A stretch of 64,000 nucleotides of DNA from Chrysemys picta bellii (lineage: Eukaryota > Chordata > Testudines > Emydidae), in the NCBI RefSeq assembly GCF_011386835.1, contig NC_088791.1:33950998-34014997 (forward strand), in the 5' to 3' direction. A program made the translations under genes and the position numbers. The notes below the pieces were generated by a model. The model saw only the letters and a list, made by a program, of their open reading frames with translations, was not told the DNA's origin and made no database searches. Every line of letters begins with the position of its first letter. Positions within the stretch are counted from its first letter, which is position 1. Of this stretch, positions 56,906-64,000 are shown in pieces.

Positions 56906-58791
56906 TCAGTCCGTATTATAACTGCATATCATAGTTTGTTATGTTAGTGTTACCCATGAGATTAAAAAGTCCTGTGTGTTTTGGAAGTAAAAGTTGTTAC
57001 ATTGTATTAGTAAATTAGAAATCTGGAGCTTGACTGGATTACAGAAGATAGTGATCTGTCAAGCTGGCACAGGGAGAACATGGAGCAAGAAGCCGCATGT
57101 ATGGCAGCTCTAAGGAACTCTCCATACATCCACAGTTGGTTTATAATATAGTTGATGTCCATGTTAGGAGATTTGTTGGTTGCAGTTATTTATTCAAGAT
57201 GGTGTCAATATACACAAACTGAACCAGAATGCAGCATCATAAGACCACGGATGTATAAAAGGACTGATCTAAAGACCATTCACATCAATGAGAGTCTTTA
57301 CTTTAATGGGCTGTGGATCAGGCCCAAAATACATATTTTAACAGAATCAGAACTGTAACTGCTAAATTAATATTTGAGCCCAGAGCATTAACCTGCCTAA
57401 CTTGTTGCCTGTCTCATAGATATATAGATTACAAAGCTTTCCTCTGTATAAATTGGGCACCATTTAAGTTTTCAGCAGTAAAATAATTAAAGACACTTTA
57501 AATGGTGGTATTGCCAGCATCTTGGTAGAAACAAACACGACCATGAGAAGTAAAGGCACAGATTCTTTGGAATGCACATCACTAAGTAGAGCTTGGAGAT
57601 ATTAAATACACCCTGAGGTAGCACATTCTGACGCAGCTATACTAAAAGAGCGTTACACTAGCATAACAATTAGTATCAGTCTCTACCCTCAGGAGAGGCA
57701 CAGCCAATTACATATATTTGCTCCCTGTTTGTGAACTGGGTCTTACATGAAGTTGTAAATGATGTATTTTGTTCAGAAATCATTGTTTCTCTGTTATTAC
57801 TTTATTTACTGTGTAACTGTGCAGTGTTTATGTCTTTGCAGTATTTTTCTCTCTCCATAGAGCACTTGTTTAAATCTGCTTGCTAGTCTAATGTGGTTCC
57901 TCTAGATGAATATTTTATAAGTATACATGTGTTGGGAACTAGAAGTAAGGAGCTTACGAAATCTAACAAAGTGGTTGCATGAGGCATGAAGGAAACTATA
58001 AACTGCACAATCTATTATTCTCCTTTAGCTAAATAAAGGGGATAGCATCAGCATGGATGAGTTATTGGAGTATGCACAATTTATTTATTTTTTTAAAAGA
58101 CAGTCTTAGTTTCCAGAGACTTTCTTACTGAGAAAAAGATTCCCTATTTTTTTGTTTTGTTTTCCCTGAGACCAGGCATCAGAATTTTCAAACAAAGCTT
58201 GCTACGAAAAGTAGTATTTTTTAAGGAAGATAAATAGTGGAGAGAAAAAAAGTAGATTAGCAGAAACTGACATCTGCAACACAATAAAGATTGCAGGGAA
58301 ATGTACAGTTCTGCAGGGAAAAATAATAAGGGGTCCTAACTTCTGATGACTTTTGTTTTCCTCAGAATGGAAAGACCAAAGGGGCACGTAGGCTCTCTTG
58401 TTTGTGGAGAGAAAGAAAGTAGGGTGATATGTGCTCCTTAGGAGAGAGGGAAGACAGAGGAGTATTTGCAATGTAACTGAAGTCAAAATAGGAGTTCTCA
58501 CTGAGCAAACAGTGGTCAGATAAAGTGTGCTGGTTATTTTGCCTTTTAGTTGAAGCACCATGCAATTATAGTTCACTATTCATTCACAACTGATCTCTAC
58601 TCTTTATCTTGACCTCCTGACGAGAATATCAGTACAATCAGACTTCTACATGATATCCTTAGATTCCAATTTTAAATTTCCAAGGCATGTTTCTATATGA
58701 CCTCTAACACAAGAGATACTGAACAAGCATAAAACAGTTAATCTTGTAAGTACTGTATTTATTTAATGATAACATCAAGAATGAACATCTA
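56906..58791. other. No gene seen
   Basis: AT-rich sequence with no supported feature. A 124-codon minus-strand frame at 58202-58576 has no motif. Confidence 0.5.
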
Positions 58792-59110
58792 TTAGCCCTG
58801 CTCAACACTACGAGTTTAGGTCGAATTTAGCAGCGTTAGATTGATTTAACCCTGCACCCGTCCACATGAAAAAGCCGTTATTTTTGACTTAAAGGGCTGT
58901 TAAAATCAATTTCTGTACTCCTCCCCCAATGAGGGGATTAGCGCTGAAATCGACCTTGCCGGGTATTGGCCTCCGGGAGCTATCCCATAGTGCTCCATTG
59001 TGAGCGCTCTGGACAGCACTCTCAACTCAGATGCACTGGCCAGGTAGACAGGAAAAGGCCCGCGAACTTTTGAATCTCATTTTCTGTTTGGCCAGTGTGG
59101 CAATCTGCAG

Positions 59111-61137
59111 GTGAGTGCAGATCTCATCAGCAGAGGTGACCATGATGAGTCCCAGAATCACAAAAGAGACCTAGCCTGGACCGAACGGGAGGTACGGGAT
59201 CTGATCAGTGTATGGGGAGACGACTCCGTGCTATCAGAACTCCGTTCAAAAAGACAAAATGCCCAAACATTTTTTAAAAACATCGCAAAGGGCATGAAGG
59301 ACAGAGGCTATAACAAGGAACCACAGCAGTGCCACGTGAAACTTAAGGAGCTATGGCAAGCCTACCAAAAAAACAGAGAGGCAACGGCCGCTCCAGGTCA
59401 GAGCCCCAGACATACCACTTCTATGAAGAGCTGCATGCCATTCTAGGTGGTGCAGCCACCATTACCCACCCCTGTGCTTTGACTATGTCAATGGAGTAGC
59501 ATGCAACAGGGATGCGGGTTTAGGGGACGAGGAAGATGATGATGATGAAGAGGTCGAAGATAGCTCACAGCAAGGAAGCGGAGAAACCGTTTTCCCCGAC
59601 AGCCAGGAACTGTTTCTTACCCTGGACCTGGAGTCAGTACCTCCCGAACCCACCCAAGGCTGCCTCCCGGACCTGCCAGGCAGAGAAGGGACCTCTGTTG
59701 AGTGTACCTTTGTAAATATTATACATGGTTTAAAAGCATGGTTTAATGATTAATTTGCCCTGGCATTCGCGGCCAGTACAGCTACTGGAAAAGTCTGCTA
59801 ACGTGTCTGGGGATGGAGCGGAAATCCTCCAGGGACATCTCCATAAAGCTCTCCTGGATGTACTCCCAAAGCCTTTGCAAAAGGTTTCTGGGGAGGGCAG
59901 CCTTATTCCGTCCTCCATGGTTGGACACTTTACCACACCAGGCCAGTAGCACGTAGTCTGGAATCATTGCATAACAAAGCATGGCAGCATATGGTCCTGG
60001 TGTTTGCTGGCATTCAAACAACATCCGTTCTTTATCTCTCTGTGTTATCCTCAGGAGAGTGATACCATTCCTGGTTGAAATAGGGTGATTTTATTAAAGG
60101 GATATTCAGAGGTGCCCATTCCTGCTGGGCTGTTTGCCTGTGGCTGAACAGAAATGTTCCCAGCTGTTAGCCACATGGTGGGGGGAGGGGTGAAACGATC
60201 ATCCCAGAGAATTGTGTGTGTGTGTGGGGGGGGGATTAGTTGGGTTTGTGCTGCACATTAAACCGAAAACTGCAGCCTCTCCTCCTTTTAAATGGCCAAC
60301 CCATTTGAAATGGCCAACCCAATGGCTGCTTGGTATGGGAAATGAGGGTGCTGCTGTTTGAAACTATTCCCACATGTTATGAAGGTTAAAGAAGCCAAAA
60401 GACTGTGGCTTACCATGGCTGCCTGCAAGCCAAATTCTGTTGCCTGGCCCTGCGTGAAAGATCTCTCACATGAAACCAAATCAATAAGAGGCAAAATGCG
60501 ACCTTGTACCGAAAGCACGTGTGCTATGTACTGTTAACAGCAAGGTTTACCATGAAAGAGTCTATCCAATGTTCTCTAAAATGTGTCTTTTTAACTACCA
60601 CTCTCCCCTTTTTTCCCCTCCACCAGCTGCAAATGTTTCAATGCTGGACACTATCTTCTCCTTCCCAGAGGCTAGCGAAGATTAGAAGGTGAAAAAAATA
60701 ACACACTCGCGAAGAAATGTTCTCTGAGCTCATGCAGTCCTCCCACACTGAAAGAGCCCAGCAGAAAGCATGGAGGCAGAAAATGTCAGAGTCCAGGAAA
60801 GCACAATATGAACACGAGGATAGGTAGTGGGCTGAAGATAATAAGTGGCGGGATGAAGATGATAGGTGGCGTCAGCTTGGTGACAGAAGGCAAGAGACAA
60901 TGCTGAGGCTACTGGAGGAACAAACTGATATGCTCTGACGTATGGTTGAGGTTCAGGAAAGGCAGCTTGAGCACAGACCGCCACTACAGCCCCTGTGTAA
61001 CCAACTGCCCTCCTCCCCAAGTTCCATAGCCTCCTCACCGAGACACCCAAGAATGTGGTGGGGGGGCCTCCGGGCACCCAACCACTGCACACCAGAGGAC
61101 TGCCCAAGCAACAGAAAGCTGGCATTCAATAAGTTTT
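59111..61137 (+). pseudogene. Harbinger Myb/SANT-like DNA-binding protein, broken
   Basis: The first coding part (59111-59400) has a trihelix Myb/SANT-like domain: LAWTEREVRDLISVWGDDSV, KRQNAQTFFKNIAKGMKDRG and YNKEPQQCHVKLKELWQAYQ, with the spaced aromatic and basic residues of Myb_DNA-bind_4. A frameshift near 59395 follows. The frame continues with an acidic linker (EEDDDDEEVEDSSQ-like, 59527-59560) to about 59700. After a gap that behaves like an intron, a second part at about 60625-61137 holds SQRLAKIRR and MFSELMQSSHTERAQQKAWR, then WRQLGDRRQETMLRLLEEQ and a Pro/Ser-rich end (LAFNKF, stop). TAG near 60826 and TGA near 60937 interrupt it. In Harbingers this partner escorts the transposase to the nucleus and to the termini (family knowledge). 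Confidence 0.8.
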
Positions 61138-61423
61138 AAAGTGCAGTGTGGCCTTGCCCTTCCTTCCTCCCGCATCCCCACGCGGTGCTTCCTTCCTCCC
61201 CCACCCCTCCCGGGCTACCTTGGCAGTTATCCCCCTATTTGTGTGATGAATTAATAAAGAATGCACGAACGTGAAGCAACAATGACTTTATTGCCCGTGT
61301 AAGCGGTGATCGAAGGAGGAAGGGGAGGGTGGTTAGCTTACAGGGAACCAAGGGGTGAGGGTTCAACAAGGAGAAAGAAATAAAACTTTCACACCATAAC
61401 CTCGCCAGCCATGAAACTGGTTT

Positions 61424-62723
61424 TCAAAGCTTCTCTGATGCGCACCGCGCCCTCCTGTACTCTGCTATCCGCCCATGTGTCTGGCTGTGCGAAATCAGTG
61501 GCCAGGCGATTTGCTTCAACCTCCCACCCAGCAAAAAAGTCTCCCCCTTATTCTCACAGATATTGTGGAGTGCACAGCAAGCGGTAATAATAATGAGAAT
61601 ATTGGTTTCGCTGAGCTCTATCCGAGTCAGTAAACTGTGCCAGTGCGCTCTTAAACGTCCAAATGCACATTCTATCACCATTCTGCACTTTCTCAGCCTA
61701 TAGTTGAACAGTTCCTGACTACTGCCCAGGCTGCCTATGTACGGCTTCATGAGCCATGGCATTAAGGGGTAGGCTGGGCCCCCAAGGATAACTAAAGGCA
61801 TTTCAACATCTCCAACGGTTATTTTCTGGTCTGGGAAGAAAGTCCCTTGCTGCAGCTTTTGAAACAGACCATAGTTCCTGAAGATGCGAGCGTCATGTAC
61901 CTTTCCCGGCCATCCCACGTTGATGTTGGTGAAACATCCCTTGCGATCCACCAGCGCTTGCAGCACCATTGAAAAGTACCCCTTTCGGTTTATGTACTCG
62001 CTGGTTTGGTGCTCCGGTGACAAGATAGGGATATGGGTTCCGTCTATCGCCCCACCACAGTTAGGGAATCCCATTGCAGCAAAGCCATCCACCAGGACCT
62101 GCACATTTCCCAGAGTCACTACCCCTTGATATCAGCAGCTCTTTGATTGCGTTGGCTACTTGGATCACAGCAGCCCCCACAGTAGATTTGCCCACTCTAA
62201 ATTGATGCCCAGCTGACCAGTACCTGTCTGGCATTGCAAGCTTCCACAGGGCTATCGCCACTCGCTTCTCAACTGTGAAGGATGCTCTCATCTTCGTATT
62301 CTTGTGCTTCAGGGCAGGGGAAAGCAAGTCACAAAGTTCCATGAAAGTGCCCTTACACATGTGAAAGTTTCGCAGCCACTGGGAATCGTCCCAGACATGC
62401 AACACTATGCGGTCCCACCAGTCTGTGCTTGTTTCCCAGGCCTAGAATCGGCATTCCATGGCATGAACCTGCCCCATTAACACCATGATGTCCACATTGC
62501 TGGGGCCCGTACTTTGAGAGAAGTCTGTGTCCGTGACCTCATCACTCTCGTCACCGTGCTGCCGTCGCCTCCTCGCCTGGTTTTGCTTTTGCAGGTTCTG
62601 GGTCTGCATGTACTGCAGGATAATACGCGTGGTGTTTACAGTGCCCATAACTGCAGCGGTGATCTGAGCGGGCTCCATGCTTGCCACGCTATGGCGCCTG
62701 CACTGAAAAAAGGTGCGAAACAA
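61424..62723 (-). pseudogene. Harbinger DDE transposase, broken
   Basis: From 62723 downwards the frame gives ASMEPAQITAAVMGTVNTTR, a basic patch (ARRRRQHGDE), a TAG at 62442-62444, then WDDSQWLRNFHMCKG and VEKRVAIALWKLAMPDRYWS with a helix-turn-helix-like FRVGKSTVGAAVIQV. A one-base shift at about 62120 leads into the second frame (62119-61424). This holds the DDE core: AIDGTHIP (first Asp), GWPGKVHDARIF, LGGPAYPLMPWL and MVIECAFGRLRAHW (Glu). The second catalytic Asp, normally in a GD(S/P)AYPL motif, reads Gly here. The end (about 61424) is a plausible stop. One stop, one frameshift and the Asp-to-Gly change make it inactive. It most resembles transposases of the HARBI1/DDE_Tnp_4 type. Confidence 0.88.
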
Positions 62724-62784
62724 TTATCTGCTGTTGCTCTGAAGGAGGGAGGGGTGACTGATAACATGGCTTACAGGGTTGGCA

Positions 62785-62872
62785 CACAGAATGACCCCCT
62801 CAAGGATTGAACTCAAAACCCTGGGTTTAGCAGGCCAATGCTCAAACCACTGAACTATCCCTCCCCCCACTA
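62785..62872 (-). mobile_element. tRNA-like head of a turtle SINE, inside the Harbinger
   Basis: On the minus strand GATAGTTCAGTGGTTTGAGC and GAGTTCAATCCTTGAGGGG match the head of the SINE at 37443-37630, including both promoter-box positions. The CR1-like tail is missing. Truncated insertion, or head-only derivative. Confidence 0.8.
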
Positions 62873-62960
62873 TTCACGCGGGGGGGGGGAGCAAATGAAT
62901 ACAAAATAAATCTGGTCTCTTTATTGTTTTGATCCATCTCTCTTATAAATCTTAGGCTGG

Positions 62961-63152
62961 CAGCAGACGTGCAGTACGACTGCTAGCCATCGTCGTCTCC
63001 TGGCTGCTCACCAGAAGACGGTGCAGTATGACTGCTAGCCATCGTCGTCTCCCATTTATGTCCAGGCACCCCCGACCGACCTCACTGAGGTCGGCTAAAA
63101 GAGCACCCAGGAGATGATGACGACAGCTACCAGTCATACTGCACCGTCTGCT
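62961..63152. repeat. Direct and inverted repeats in the Harbinger
   Basis: A 40-base unit (CAGCAGACGTGCAGTACGAC onwards) at 62961-63000 is repeated at about 63012-63052. The latter is then found as its near reverse complement at 63110-63151 (GGAGATGATGACGACAGC ... CATACTGCACCG). The result is a hairpin with arms of about 42 bases and a 57-base loop, preceded by a direct repeat. Confidence 0.85.
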
Positions 63153-63233
63153 GCCAAAAGGCAATGAGCTGCTGCTGTGTAGCAATGCAGTACCACGTCT
63201 GGCAGCACCCAGGAGAATTACAGTGACCATGAA

Positions 63234-63350
63234 CTGAGCGGGCTCCATGCTTGCCATGGTATGTCGTCTGCACGGATAACCCAGGAAAAACGGCGAGAAA
63301 CAATTTTTTGACATTGCTTTCACAGAGGGAGGGAGGGAGAGGGAAGGGCT
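63234..63350 (-). repeat. Second copy of the transposase 5' region
   Basis: CTGAGCGGGCTCCATGCTTG at 63234 repeats the sequence at 62664, 570 bases away, and the similarity runs on for about 100 bases. On the minus strand both encode the N-terminus CRRH(S/T)(V/M)ASMEPAQ. The element therefore carries two possible first coding exons. Confidence 0.75.
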
Positions 63351-63630
63351 GACAACATTTACCCAGAACTATCCGCGACAATGTTTTTGCTCCATCAGGC
63401 ATTGGGAGCTCAACCCAGAATTTCAATGGTTGACGGAGACTGTGGAAACTGTGGGATAGCTACCCACAGTGCAATGCTCCAAAAGTCGACACTAGCCTCG
63501 GTACTGTGGACGCACTCCGCCGACTTAATGGTCTTAAATGAGGACACAAACAATTGACTGTATAAAATTGATTTCTAAAAAATCGACTTCTATAAAGTCG
63601 ACCTAATTTTGTAGTGTAGACATACCCTTA

Positions 63631-64000
63631 GATTCCTTCGAGGTAGACATATATATTAACATAGCAGTTTTTGAAATTTCTCTTTTCTAGGTAATTATGC
63701 TGTGTTTTCCTGCATTCCTTTAACCATCTGGTGAGTAATTTTCTCTCCTTTTCAAAATCAACCATAGCTTTCATGAACACAGGGAAAGAAATCCTGCCTT
63801 CATCAAAGTCAACTGCAGTTTTGCCACTCATTTTAATGGGGCCAGAATTTCACCCATTTTCTTACTGACATAGTTTATTTTGAGTTGGTGTCCGGATTCC
63901 TCACTGTTTACTTCACAACAGCTTCCAATGACTTGTATGAAATACTGGAATTTAGCAGAGTTCAACAAATCACTAAAACATTCACTTACTACTGACATCC
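63631..64000. other. No gene seen
   Basis: AT-rich. At about 63800-63860 a short reptile-repeat segment (CATTTTAATGGGGCCAGAAT) is visible. The 67-codon minus-strand frame here is not supported as a gene. Confidence 0.5.

Larger units (their letters stand above)
58795..63627. mobile_element. Complete Harbinger transposon (4.8 kb) with TTA TSD
   Basis: The element is bounded by TTA on both sides (58792-58794 and 63628-63630), the 3-bp TSD of the PIF/Harbinger superfamily. The left terminus is GCCCTGCTCAACACTACGAG, the right one the inverse of GGGTATGTCTACACTACAAA; both are followed by TTAGGTCGA, so the inverted ends are about 30 bases and imperfect. Inside are the two genes an autonomous Harbinger needs: a Myb/SANT-like DNA-binding protein on the plus strand (59111-61137) and a DDE transposase on the minus strand (61424-62723). 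They are convergent, with untranslated ends meeting near 61140-61420. Both are broken, so the copy is inactive. A SINE head and internal duplications lie near the right end. Confidence 0.92.

Noticed and set aside
1..64000. An undescribed defence, toxin or metabolic gene system
   Set aside because: All recognisable coding sequence belongs to known classes of mobile elements; nothing else has gene-like organisation. The least explained items are the gag-like region at 17369-19205 and the short retroelement-tail modules.

Overview
The window looks like a non-coding, transposon-rich stretch of a reptile nuclear genome, most likely a cryptodiran (hidden-necked) turtle. The evidence is the mixture of repeats: well-preserved CR1 LINEs whose ORF1 carries an esterase domain and whose 3' ends finish in ATTCTATG repeats; a tRNA-derived SINE with a CR1-like tail (37443-37630), a type known from cryptodiran turtles; MIR-type SINE fragments; a Rex3-like RTE LINE; hAT, Harbinger and Tigger-like DNA transposons; and endogenous-retrovirus LTRs. 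I found no host protein-coding gene, rRNA, functional tRNA or CRISPR array. Host exons too short or too unusual to recognise by eye cannot be excluded.

Layout. 0-7 kb: sparse sequence with MITEs, MIR pieces and a GC-rich non-autonomous DNA element (4661-5531). 7.2-8.3 kb: a 1,136-bp GC-rich foldback element with an exact 8-bp target-site duplication (TSD). 8.3-17 kb: mostly featureless, with a decayed CR1/L3-type LINE (12285-13716), an inverted repeat and an identical 104-bp direct repeat. 17-21.3 kb: a decayed minus-strand endogenous retrovirus (gag remnant plus one LTR) carrying two hAT MITEs with recognisable TSDs. 21.4-24.2 kb: a minus-strand Rex3-like LINE split by an internally deleted hAT transposon. 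24.4-29.6 kb: a near-complete CR1 (intact ORF1; ORF2 with one stop and one frameshift) inserted inside an older CR1 copy. 29.6-47 kb: mainly unannotatable sequence with a Tigger-like element, a SINE, several MITEs and LTR-like pieces. 47-48.7 kb: a LINE relic with a hAT MITE inserted in it. 53.7-55.7 kb: a LINE relic split by a 916-bp solo LTR. 58.8-63.6 kb: a complete two-gene Harbinger transposon with TTA TSD.

How the parts work together. The only coding capacity is that of mobile elements. The CR1 encodes an ORF1 protein (zinc finger plus esterase) and an endonuclease/reverse transcriptase; such LINEs can also mobilise SINEs that share their 3' tail, and a tail-sharing SINE is present here. 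The Harbinger element carries the two genes its superfamily needs, a Myb/SANT-like DNA-binding protein and a DDE transposase, but both are broken. Several MITEs have termini resembling this Harbinger's and may be its non-autonomous relatives. The nested insertions give a relative order of events without any dating model. Family names rest on recognition by eye, with no database search.
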